The position numbers and the translations under genes are program-made. A stretch of DNA of 64,000 nucleotides, taken from positions 6,882,001-6,946,000 of the forward strand of contig NW_026946363.1 in the NCBI RefSeq assembly GCF_035222375.1, written 5' to 3'. A model generated the notes under the pieces. It was given only the letters and a program-made list of their open reading frames with translations. It did no database searches and was not told the DNA's origin. Below are positions 12,097 through 22,717 of the stretch, in pieces (positions within the stretch are counted from its first letter, which is position 1; each line of letters starts with the position of its first letter). Source of the DNA: Podospora pseudocomata. Lineage: Eukaryota > Ascomycota > Sordariomycetes > Sordariales > Podosporaceae.

Positions 12097-13238
12097 TTAA
12101 GCGGCGATGGAGATGGGCTGGCCAAGGGGAGGCAGCACATTCTTGCCGTAAGCTCCGCCCATGTTTCCTACACGTACAAAAGGTTAGTTCGGTGGGACAC
12201 AAGTAGTTGTGGATAAATGGCTATTTGAAACGTACCAACAGGGAAATAATTGCAGACAGTGTACAGAGACTCCATGTTGGAGACAAGCGTGCCGACAGGG
12301 CAGCGAGCGGTGAAGCAGCCAACCTGTTTGGAGTCCTTCCAGACAAGCTGGGTGAAGTGCCCCCACTTGGAGAAGGTGGCTTGTGCCTGGGCGCTAGGGT
12401 TGGCACGGCCATATTCGCTGGCAGGGAAAAGCTCAAGCTCGTCATTGTACCAGCCGTTAGAGATGGCGCGAGCAGCAGCAGCAGCTGGGTCGACTTTGTC
12501 AACGTTAGCAGATGCGGCCCACATGGCAAGATTTTGGCCGTAGCCACCACCGTTGATGCTCCTGCAAAACAGTTAGAACCATGACCCAACGTCGGAAACC
12601 TATTCTACTTACGTGTCGTGCTCAAATTTGCAACGTTGGGCAAGAACCTTGGCAGAGTCGGCATACTGCTGTCCCCACTCGAGAGCACCAGCGGAGTGGT
12701 TAAAACGATGCACATTGTGGCTCTCAAGAACAGCCTTCTGATAGTCACTGGAGGCCTCGACCTTCACTGGAGCTGGGGCCGGAGCTGGGGCCGAAGCGGG
12801 GGCTTGAGTAGACACGGCAGGGACGGGCGCTTCGACGACGGGAGCAGGAGCCTCGACGACGGGGGCCGGGGACTCAACCACGGGGGCAGGGGCTTCCACA
12901 ACGGGAGGAGGGGCCTGTGTAGCAGGCTCGGGCTTCGGAGCAGGCTCAACAACAACCACCGGCTCAGGAGCAGCGCTCGTGCTGGGAGCCGGAGGGGGAG
13001 GAGGCGGCGGGGGGGGGGCGGCAGACGTGGTGGTCGCGATGGTAGTAGTAGTGGTGCGCTGAGCGGGGCGACGAGCCACGCTGAACACAGCCGGAGTGGG
13101 CTGCTCGCCTTCGGTGACAGTGACGGTAACCCATTCAATGACGACCTTACTGTGAACAATAAGGCGACGCTCCTGGAGGATGGGGCTGGCAGCAGCCAGA
13201 ATAGCGCCGCAGGCGGCGAGCATCGCTGAGGACTTCAT
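12097..13238 (-). CDS. Secreted CAP-domain protein (PRY1/SCP family)
   Basis: Secreted CAP superfamily protein; fungal relatives (Pry proteins) bind and export sterols and fatty acids. Exons 13238-12613, 12561-12236 and 12167-12097 give 340 residues. Residues 1 to about 18 are a signal peptide, followed by RRLIVHSKVVIEWVTVTVTEG, a short segment common in fungal wall or secreted proteins. Residues about 65-160 form a low-complexity linker: a nine-proline run, then repeats of the type PAPVVEAPAPVVE. The CAP domain begins near residue 163 (AVLESHNVHRFNHSA.ALEW) with signature motifs GHFTQLVW and YTVCNYFPVGN and paired cysteines. The last exon carries the short C-terminus YGKNVLPP. Regulation is not evident from the sequence. 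Confidence 0.92.
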
Positions 13239-16200
13239 ATTTGTGAAATCGGCGTTGTCTGTCTAGAACATTAGTCTCGCGGTCTGATATGCATTATCAA
13301 GGTTGAGTCAGATTGGTGAGAGCAGATAGCCAGAGGGGACTCCCGTCACCCAACTTTCAAAGCAACAATATGATTGTGATGCATGAGACACGGCCCACGT
13401 GGGCATCAGAGAGACGTGCCAACCAGCAGACGTACCTTGAGTGATGATAGTTCGGGTCTGAATGATGGATTGGTCGTGAGGGGATGGGTCTGAGATGGGG
13501 AGTTATGTACCCAGAGCCAGGTTGAGGGCAGCACTGCTGTCGTTGCTTGATCCTTCAAGGATGTCGATGGGATCGTTCGCTATTGTGAGACAGTCGTCGG
13601 TCCGCTGAGCTGGATCGCGATGACGTCTCTTGACTTGCCGCACCGGTCCGTCGAGGAAACTGCTAGTGGAAGGAGTGACGAGAAAAGAATGCGTGACGAT
13701 ACTTGTCGTCGTCCACAACCAGGGTTCACGAGTACCGCAGTAGCCACAGGATTCCGAGGTCGCCCTAACACCAAACGACAGCGCCGCCGTCAAGAGAGGT
13801 GTTGATGTTTTGGTTTGGGAAGGAGTGGAAAGTCGCCAAATCGAACACAAAAGTCGAAAAAGTCGAGAGACCAGAGATGGCGAACAGTTGGTAAGGAGTG
13901 GACTGAAGTAAAACTTCAAAAGGAGTGTTGGGGAAGAAGAGAAGGTGAGGAAATGGTTGTGGGAAGGATGCAGTCCACGGGTCACACCAGAGAAGAAAAG
14001 GTGAAGAGTTGAAAGGTGAGAATCGAGAAAGGAAGGATGGTATTCTTAGCAGCCAGCAACGGGTGGGGCCTAAGCTGGAGCGTCAGGTTGAGGGGATCAG
14101 AATCCAGGGTGCTGGTCCCGGCTTCTTGGCCCCCTTCAGACGTCACCTTAATTTTCTTGAATGCGGGGCGGACGGAGTGGAAATATCACGACCACGCCGC
14201 AGTTCTCAAGCAAACAGGCGGACCAGGGGAGGGGTTGATGCATCAACTGCACCAAGGGTTGGTTTTCAGGTGTGTGTCCAGATGTGAAGTTGGGTTTTGC
14301 TCACAAGGTAGGTTTCTTTACCAGACGATAGCGTCAGCGGTCGTTGACGTTTGAAACAGGAAAATGGCAGTGCGAAGTCCAATTCTATTATACTCGAACT
14401 ACATCCACAACCGCGCAACGCAGCAGCAGCGGGTATCCTGTGATGCCTTTCCAGGCTGCCGGCTGGGTCGCTGGGTTTCTCGGTCTTCTCAGGTGGTGTC
14501 ACGTCAACTAGACAATTGGCTCCAAAACACAGGGAGCTGTCGTCCCATGTTTCTGATCAGGGCCGTTCATCGAGCCCTCGGTTTGATAGCCGCACTCCTC
14601 GAGACCCTTCTGGCCCAAAGTCTAGAGCCAATCAAATCGCTGTTCCTGAGGAGTGCCTTGCAGGACTTGGCGGGGTAGCTTGCAATTACCGGGGCTAACC
14701 TGGGTGCCCAGAGATTGGGAGAGCCAATGGACACAACGGCGGTAACCCCCGCCTGTCTGAAACGACGCTAACAGCGGGTGGAGACCTTGACGAAATTCAC
14801 CACTGCTCCCCCTGAGAAACTCCATCAACAAGCGTACGATCATGTTGCATTGTTAGGGTTGATAGGATCGTGCCGTCCAAAGCCTTAACATGACTCGATC
14901 GACGCCAGCATGTGTCGCAACACCAAACGATGTTTTATCAAGTTCTGAGATAATACAGTGCTTTCTATAATATTCGTGTATTGAATCTGTTAAGTTCCCA
15001 GTGGGGAAAAAACAAAACATATCCCCTGGTCTCAATCATCACCATCTATCTGGATTGTATCCGATTCTGACAGGATCAGACTTGCGAAGCACAACCTCGA
15101 ATCCTGCAGCGCAGGAATTTTGCTACGATACCCCCGGGCCACTTTTTATGCCGCTTCTGTGTCGTTGCAAACCTGGAGAGTCCTGGAGAGTCTGGATCGA
15201 ATTCCCTACTAGGTCGGCATACCAAGCAAATTTGCAAGATCGGAAACTAGATCTCTTGGGGCATGAGCTCGGTGTTTGAAAGCAGATTACACATCCGGGT
15301 TTTTGAGGATTTTGAGCAAAATTTCATCATCTTTGCCCTTCGTGCCTTCCACTTCCAGATATGCCCCGCGGGGAGCAGGCACAGGGCGGCAAACGCCCAC
15401 ATTTAAGGGGGGTCGATCACCGTTGGTCCAACTGCGGCCAGATTGTCGTGCGAGGAAGACGTGCAGGGGTTTCCCTACCGGTGGTTATGATATCCATGAA
15501 GGAAATCGGTCTCTAGCAACCGGCAACTTCATGCTCCTTCTGGTGTGGCTCTCTCCTGCGACGGGAGTGTGTATATTCGATTCTGGTGTCCGGGAAGTCT
15601 GGTTAAAGTATAAAACATTGCAACGTGGTGTGTGCGCCTCATCGACATAGCTGCTGATCCAGAAGATCGCTCCCATTTTCAGACCACATTATACCAAAGA
15701 CAAAGCTGCAGATTATGTGCGTATTCGACCCCGCAAAACCTTAATGACCTCTAAATGGAGGTCGATATTCTGCCCTTGAATCCGAAGAGGCCATCGGGAT
15801 CTTTCCTGGCGGGGTCTCTCGTTTTCGTCTCAGACTTCAGAGTCGGCAAGTTTCCGTCGCGGAACGTGAGCCGCCGACTGCCTGCCTGCCTGATGCTCCC
15901 AGCTGTCCGTTGGTGACAGCCTCCTATATTTTGGAAGACGATGTTTGTCGCACAGCAGCGCATCCTTTTGCCACTATTTTACGCGTACCCCTGAGGAACG
16001 GGTGCAAGAATGTGGCCCATGAAGGCCTTGGGGGCGACTTGCTCATGGTGGCCGAGATGGCTTTTGACCTGGCCCGTGGTGCCCGTCTCCATCGGCCTCG
16101 ACAGTGGTGTCCGCGACCATGACCATTTCATGTCCATAAAACCGACCACAGAATGAAGGATACCTCCCCTATCATTCCACTCTCCGTTCGGTGCCACATG

Positions 16201-18151
16201 TTGGGTCTGGGGAAGCAAAGCCCCATGACTGACGAGATGCCAATTTGATCGACCAGATGATGCCCTGCTTGTCTGACTGTTACGCGAGAACTGATGTGGA
16301 AGTTGTTCCGAGTGACTCAATAATAGCATACATATTTTTGTCCGAGGCACCGTTCATACCCACCGCATGGGTCATGCCGGATGGGGATTTCCAGCAAGTT
16401 TAAATCGCTGCGGTAGATTGAGACCATCAACCCGTCATTGTGACCTCTGGTTGGAGAGGGGTCTTGCTGCAAGAAGGCCTACCTACGCCATCAAAATGTG
16501 GTTTTTTTGCTGCCGAATTCTTTACATCAAAAACCCCTCATTGAAACATGCCCAGCTTCCAGTCTCCGAGACAGATGAGTGGATGACTACCTATGATCAC
16601 TTGTTATTGTATGGTCGGTTTCTCTCGGGATATTGGTTGAGTAGCCTGCAGGTGTCCTTGTTTTGCATATATTAATCTCCTTGCAATGGCCAATTCAAAC
16701 TACATGATTGCTGCCATAGCCTGTCAAGGGTAGTGAGCACAAGACCACAACATATACCGCCGTCGTCCAGTTGAATGAAGGCAAGTGCTGACAGACCAGG
16801 CAAGGCCTCCGAGACACTGAAGGACATCATGGCAGGCTGAGTTGAGGATTAGAACACCAGTTCCCTAGGTTAAGACATTGTCATCAAGACATGGCTGATT
16901 CACCCCGCTCAACTCCGGTTTCGCTATGTCAGCCATCAGGTCGCCAAAATGTGTCGCGGCTTTCCTGTCCACCTTTCTCAATTTGAGATCCCTATATCCA
17001 GGGAATACTCCGTTCATCTGGTTACTCATACACATCATGACCGAATATGTTCAAAGAAATGGTGGTCAGAGTGTACCAAACGAAGCACCGATCCCGGGAG
17101 CTTTCTCCTCCGAACTCAGTGCGGAGAACCTCCAGCCTCTACTAGTGCTAGGATGCTATTTCGAGCCCTTTCCGTACCTTGGTCACAGTCACAGTTGCAT
17201 TTTCACGTTTTGTGACCAGTCGTCGACGTTGTTGGTCGTGAATGAGAGAAGCTCGGCTCGGAGATATCGCCCCGCGAGTTCTGGTCATCATGGAGAACTG
17301 AGCTCAATCTCTGTAAAAGTTCCCTTTGACTGGTGCTGCGAACGTAGTCACAGTTGCGTGTGCGGCTGCCATGGCAACACAGGGGGACCTTTAGTGTAAT
17401 ATGATCGTTCTTGTCATCGAGGTTCGCGTAACCTGTTAATGGTACACATTAAAACATTACGTGTCCACGACGAGCACGAGCAGATCTTCCACTTGCTGAA
17501 TAGTTGATGAAATGGCCCGGAAAGTGTTGGCCCAGGAGAAGTCATTGTGGATCTAACTACGCGGCTGTTCGTGTTTGTGTGAAACATCGACTTTCCTGAA
17601 TTAACGCAAAATATAAACAGGAGTGGTTTATGAGACAAACATACTGGATGGCAGACAGCAGCGGGTTTAGCTGCGCCCCATTTCCGACGTGAAAGACCGC
17701 CAACGTCCCTGGGTATGACGAATGAGGCTGAGACCCAATCCGCTTCAATGTGTACTGCTCTGGAGGCAGACAGCTTGATGCAAGCCTCTACATCATGACT
17801 GTTCAGAGAGCTACTACAAGACTCCACGTACCCGGAAGTCTTGCCTCGACGGAGAGAATGAAACACAACCTCGTCTCGGCGTGCCTCGCCCCACTGCCCC
17901 TGCAACTGTTCTCAGTCAAGACAAAATAGCGAGTGGATGATATACGCAGAATACGCAGAAGGACAGTCAACCGCGAAACTCTGGACAAACTTCAGATTCA
18001 CCTTCCTCCTGTCGTGTGTTGGGTTTCTACTATATACAGAGCCCAGACGTGTGCATCCATCTATCCCCCATACGAGACAGGTAGGTAAAGAAAGAAGAGC
18101 TCGCCACATCCTTCAAGCGCAGACAGAAAGCCCCTCAGAATTCCACCAGGC
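13239..18151. other. 4.9-kb gene-poor region
   Basis: The longest stretch without an identifiable gene. Open frames up to about 160 codons occur but show no recognisable family, no codon pattern like the flanking genes and no plausible splice-linked extension. No long tandem repeats or transposon proteins were recognised by eye. The left few hundred bases should contain the CAP-gene promoter. It may hold a non-coding transcript, but nothing in the sequence shows one. Confidence 0.5.
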
Positions 18152-18969
18152 TTAGGAGGACTGGGACTTCTCAGCAATGAATGGCTTCTCCCACGCCGGG
18201 ACCGGTGAGTGGGCATAGATCTGCTTCTGTCTGAGGTGGACGGGTGTTGACTGCTTGGGCTGGTCAGGAATGACCTTCTCGAGCTTCTGTTGATCATGAA
18301 CATGTGGGTTAGCTTGCGACATCGTCCGGTGGGTGATATATGTGACTGGGCTCGGTTCCAGGGACATGACGCACCAGGTTGTCGAAAACACACTTGTTCA
18401 GCTTCCACTCATCGGGGCGGCACTGCCAAAGCTGATGGTTGTTGTTCTCGAGACATGTCCAGTGGGCGCGGAACTGCTCCAGGCATGACTTGTTGATATC
18501 CTCGATGCTGGTGATCAATCGTATCTGTCAGCTCTCATGGCCTCTTCCTGCAATGTGTCGTTGTCGAAATCCAGCATGGATCCATTCCCCTAAGCCAGAA
18601 ATCCAACAAGGGGCACGTACACGCTCCGGGCGCATCTGGTGACCCGCCGCCCCTCCTTCAGGCACTCAAACTCGCCCTTTCCGGGGTTCTCAGTCTTGCA
18701 TTGCATGTAGTCATCATTGTAGTCCTTGCACCGCGCGCCGATGAAGAAAGCAGCCGAGAGAAGAGGGGCAGAGCTGGCGCCGACCTCCTTGACTTTGGGG
18801 ATCGAATCTGGCAGCGGCGTCGGGTCGATGAGGATCTGCTGGTTGAAGCTATCGATTATGTCAGTGATTCCGTGCTCCAGGGCGCTGCTTCCCCTCAATC
18901 ACACCAATTGGTGAACTAGAGCTTGGAAGCCGTCACAAAGCACACGTACGTGGGTTTTCTGGCTGCCAT
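18152..18969 (-). CDS. nuo-20.8: NADH:ubiquinone oxidoreductase subunit, NDUFA8 / 20.8-kDa type
   Basis: Accessory subunit of mitochondrial complex I on the intermembrane-space side, with two coiled-coil-helix-coiled-coil-helix (CHCH) folds imported through the Mia40 disulfide relay. Exons 18969-18950, 18848-18621, 18507-18375 and 18286-18152 give 171 residues. Exon 1 codes only for MAARKP and part of a Thr. Four CX9C motifs are intact: CKDYNDDYMQC, CLKEGRRVTRC, CLEQFRAHWTC and CRPDEWKLNKC, which is the full set for twin CHCH. The C-terminus KLEKVIPDQP..TPVHLR.KQIYAH is typical of fungal NDUFA8. The symbol follows the Neurospora name. It faces NUP57 across a 510-bp shared promoter. Confidence 0.93.
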
Positions 18970-19479
18970 CTTGACGGTGTTGGCGGGCCTAACTTGGCTG
19001 CGAAGCTATGAGTGTTTTGGAGCTCTGGCGATGCTTGGAGTTGCTGGAGGTTCGGCTTCCTGACGTGTGGGTCCCACCCGCTGGTGGATGATTGGCTTTA
19101 CCAAGGTGAGGCGCCCTGCCCGCACGGTGAGGACCCACTGGAAACGCGGTCTGCGCCAGTGAGCAACGAAGAAAGCCTGGGCCAGCTTTTGATGGAGCTC
19201 AGTTTTTGAAGACTGCAAGCCGAATAAAACATTCAACCACTCCATATCCGACAAAGTCCAACAGCAACTTTACGCATCTTATCCCCTTCTTCATCAGTTG
19301 CTTGCGACAAGGCCACAGGAAATAAAAAGTACAAGCTAGACAACTATAATTGCATCTCCGGCGCGCATCCCTCCCGGTCAATACTCCTCGTCGCCGTTTG
19401 TTTTCGGTCCCTCGATTTGTGATCTTCCGTTTGTCTCCCTACCTTACGCGTTCCATTCGAGCAGATTTATCACTTTTCG
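18970..19479. promoter_or_regulatory. Bidirectional promoter region, complex I subunit / NUP57
   Basis: 510 bp between two divergent start codons must hold both promoters and leaders. The right part (about 19370-19479) is pyrimidine-rich, as usual for fungal leaders. I see no clear TATA box and cannot assign factor sites. Confidence 0.45.
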
Positions 19480-20663
19480 ATGTTTTCAACCGCCACTAAG
19501 CCCGCGGGGCAGAACATCTTCGGTAACAGCATGTTTGCGCAACCAGCTGCCAGTGTAAGAGGAGTCTCGTCTCTCAACGAACGGGCGTGATGCTAATTCG
19601 ACGGTAGCAACAGCAGCAGCAACAGCAGCAGGCGCAACCACAAGCGCAACAACAAGCACCTTTGGCGCTAGGGCAGACTTTGACCAACTCGACCCAACAG
19701 CTGGGCAGCTCAATATGGCAACCTGGGAGCCAGACAAACTGTATGTTTTGCTTCTTATCACCCAACCTATCACTCCTTACTACATGATTGTGTGATGTTC
19801 CGTGCTAACCAGTGCCGTTTGTTCGCCGAACCAGTTCAGAAGCCAATTCCTGATCAGATCAAGCTCATCACCGAGAAATGGGACCCCTCGAACCCCAACT
19901 GCGTTTTCCGCACCTATCTCTACAACAAGGTCGAGGAGCACGCTGTACCACACTACCACCCCGGTCCTCAGGACGACCCCAAGGAATGGGACGAGGCTCT
20001 TCGTAACAAGCCTGCGGCCAACTTCATGCCCGTTCTCTGCGCTGGCTTCCCAGCTATCGTTGCGCGCCTAACGTTGCAACGAAGGGCCCTTGCCGAGTTC
20101 AACAACAAGCTCCATGCCATCAACGCCAGCTTAGACGCGATTCTTTCTCGTCACGATTTGGAGCACTCTGTTCGTGCGCTCAATGCGCGGAGGAAGCATG
20201 CGGAGCAGAGCAGGCGTTGCTTGGTTTTGGCCGCCAAGGTCCAGATTCTGCGCAACAGGGGTTACGCGCTTTCTGGCGATGAGGATCAGCTCAAGCAGAA
20301 GCTTCAGAAGATCGACAAGGACCTGCAGGACCCTGCTTTGAGCGCGCGGTTGGAGGAGTTGTGGAGCCGTCTTATCATTCTCAGGCAGTATGCCGACAGC
20401 CTCAAGGACGAGATCAACAAGCCTGGCGCTCTTGAAAATGGGGGCTTGAGCGAGGATGTGGAGGCAAAGGCGAAGAAGGTTGGTGTTTTCCCATCGCAAA
20501 GCAACTTTGAAACCCCAGGGCTAACAGTGCTGTTTAGATCCTCGAAGACTACGACAAGCAACTTCAGCACCTTAGAAAGCAGGTTGAGGAAGCCAAGAAG
20601 GACTTTGACGAGTGGGAAAAGGAACATAAGCCAGCACCGGCTCCGTCAAAGAAGGCACGCTAG
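19480..20663 (+). CDS. NUP57: Nucleoporin Nup57/Nup54
   Basis: Central-channel nucleoporin of the Nup62-Nup58-Nup54 (yeast Nsp1-Nup49-Nup57) complex. Exons 19480-19554, 19608-19740, 19835-20478 and 20538-20663 give 325 residues. The N-terminus (IFGNSMFAQ, then a Gln-rich run of CAA/CAG codons) is very short and has only one FG dipeptide, whereas family members usually carry a long FG-repeat domain. The Nup54 alpha-helical domain follows from about residue 80, with FQKPIPDQIKLITEKWDP, NPNCVFRTYLYNKV and the coiled-coil segments LARRKHAEQSRR-like and LEELWSRLIILRQYADSLK. The last exon adds ILEDYDKQLQHLRKQVEEAKKDF. The acceptor at 19834 is the one that keeps frame; the earlier AG at 19811-19812 does not. 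Confidence 0.88.
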
Positions 20664-21319
20664 TCACATGCTACACCTGAATCGGCGAGGCTTACGACAC
20701 GGTTTCACTAGGCTGTGTTGGTTTTCCAGTCTAGGGGCTCTATTGCATACTTCAACACGCAAGGAAGTTGTAGGGAAAAAATAGGACGAGACCTGGGCAG
20801 CACGGCGAAGGCGTTGGCGTGGATACGGATCTTTTGTAGAGTGTTGGTACTCAAAATTAGGGCATAATTTTCGCCTTGTAATCATGAATCTATGGACCCC
20901 TCGTGACTGTTTTATGCTTTTTTCTTTCCTTCTCTTTTTTGCCTGCAATTGCGAGGTATGTCCCGGATCTTTTGACTGGGAGCTGAGCTTTCAACAAACG
21001 CCTTGCCATGGAAGCCGCCAGAGACGCCGGCGGCTGGCTCCTGTTGGCCCTCTGGAGACGATCCCACTCACAATCCTCACAAAGAAAGAGCAGGCGCCGT
21101 GCCTAGTGTCACCGTCTATCGGATGGCTATCCCGTTACCACATGCAAGTGGGCAAGCGAGTAAGCCTGCCTTCCCTGCTCTAGTTCCCAGACAACACCCA
21201 CTACTCTATTGTTGGTACAGGGTGTTTATACATGGCCTGGTCGTCACGGTGGTGGTATTTGATATATCGCAATACGTGACAAACAGGCTGTGGCAGGCAT
21301 ATCGAGTGTCTTGAACCGT
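20664..21319. other. Convergent intergenic region
   Basis: 3' regions of NUP57 and the Tom5-like gene. T-rich tract near 20915-20940. No gene supported. Confidence 0.5.
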
Positions 21320-21604
21320 TTAGAAGACCTTGGAGACGGCATCGATGACGAAGGGGGCTGTACAAGGGGGCAAAGGTTAGAATCACCCAACCAGCTGGGG
21401 GAACATAGAGATTGGGAATTTCATACAGAGGTAGAGAGCAGCGGCTGTGGCGATGACCCGCTGGATGGTGAAGGTGGCCTCCGCCTCGGCGGCGCGAAGC
21501 TCGGCCTCGGAGACTTGTGGGGGCACTGTTCATTATTTGTTAGAATTTTTGGAAGGCGGTGAATCTTGGAGGAGAGGGGGAGACAGTGACGTACAACCGA
21601 ACAT
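21320..21604 (-). CDS. tom5: Tom5-like subunit of the mitochondrial outer-membrane translocase
   Basis: A 48-residue tail-anchored protein assembled from three tiny exons: 21604-21595, 21525-21427 and 21357-21320. Exon 1 has just 10 bases (MFG plus one base). The N-terminal half is acidic ([15 protein letters not shown]) and the C-terminal half is one membrane helix ([21 protein letters not shown]), ending KVF. This size, layout, acidic head and single C-terminal anchor match fungal Tom5, which helps pass preproteins to the Tom40 pore and stabilises the TOM complex. The assignment rests on architecture and memory of fungal Tom5 sequences. It is divergent from glycine decarboxylase. Confidence 0.72.
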
Positions 21605-22717
21605 TTTGGATTCTGTGAAGGGGTTGTGGTGGTGATTTGTGTTTCGTGGTGGGAGGACGAGGTGGCCGGTGACGATGGTATCGATTGGGTGTTGCGATAG
21701 GAAATGGTTTTATTTTCTTTCTTCTGGGAACCTTGAAAGCTCAAACTTCGGATCCGGGTTCAAAGTCTGTGGATCAAGATCCAGTGTTTTGACCTTTCAG
21801 GCTTTTTCCTTGAATTCTGACCCCACGATGGCAGTTTTGAAGAACTTGGCGGTCGGTAAACTTTTTTTTTCATGACGCCATCCCTAGTTCGGCAATCGGG
21901 CTTGAGGGCGGATGACAGCGGCGCGAGCGCTGGCACCGCCTGCCCGGTGCAGAAGGTGGGCTTGGCATTGCGGCTCGGAATGGTACCCGGAGTACAATTA
22001 CCTAAGACAACACCATATGCAACGAACATGCAAAGCCGGTGAACCAGTCGGAGCGTTATCAGGAGGCCCCTAACCGAGAATACCCGACTGCCACCGCCCT
22101 TCCCTTGAAACTGGCATACAAACAACTGCTCCAGACTCCAGGGCCGTGGTTGATACTGGGGACCGATAACGGTGGGGGGTGAGTGGACTGTCCTGGCGAC
22201 TGGGACCTCGGAGGGTGAGAGTATGACTGGATAAGGGCTGCCATTGACTTTAAAGTTTGCCGCTTCTTCTTGCTCGTTATCTCTCTTACTTATCCCGTAT
22301 CTGTCGTAGGTTGGGAATTCCAGTTTCTTTCAGCGAGTTTTCACCAGTCTAGCGGACAATCGCATATAGACCGGTTTGCCGCCTTGACGTCAACCTGGCT
22401 CGGGATTGTTCGTGGACTATCTAAGCGCCATTGGACTGCCTCCCACGTCGTACTTCTTCTTACCTTTTTTCCCCCGTATTTTTTCATATTCTCCTCATCC
22501 CTTGCGCCAGCAATACACGTCGGTGTCTACGGCCACACACGGCATCTTTGTCTGCCACTGAGCATTCAGGGTACAACCTTAACAATCCTTGGCCAGAAGT
22601 CTTTGTTCTGGACGGACGCGCGCTCTTGCGCCGCCATATCGACTTGTCCGGCCGTCATTGACACCTGGGCCCGATTGAATCTCACCGAGGTCTCGCAGCT
22701 CTTGTTCTCCGGTCACA
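21605..22717. other. Divergent promoter region, tom5-like / glycine decarboxylase
   Basis: 1.1 kb holding both promoters and a pyrimidine-rich leader of the glycine decarboxylase gene (about 22440-22500). One open frame overlaps the decarboxylase start but codes for nothing recognisable. Confidence 0.45.

Noticed and set aside
12618-13229. Plus-strand Gly/Arg-rich open frame opposite the CAP gene
   Set aside because: Mirror image of the Pro/Ala-rich linker; no family and no introns fit.
13503-13985. 160-codon minus-strand frame
   Set aside because: Ser/Leu-rich with no recognisable domain, and no splice-linked extension.
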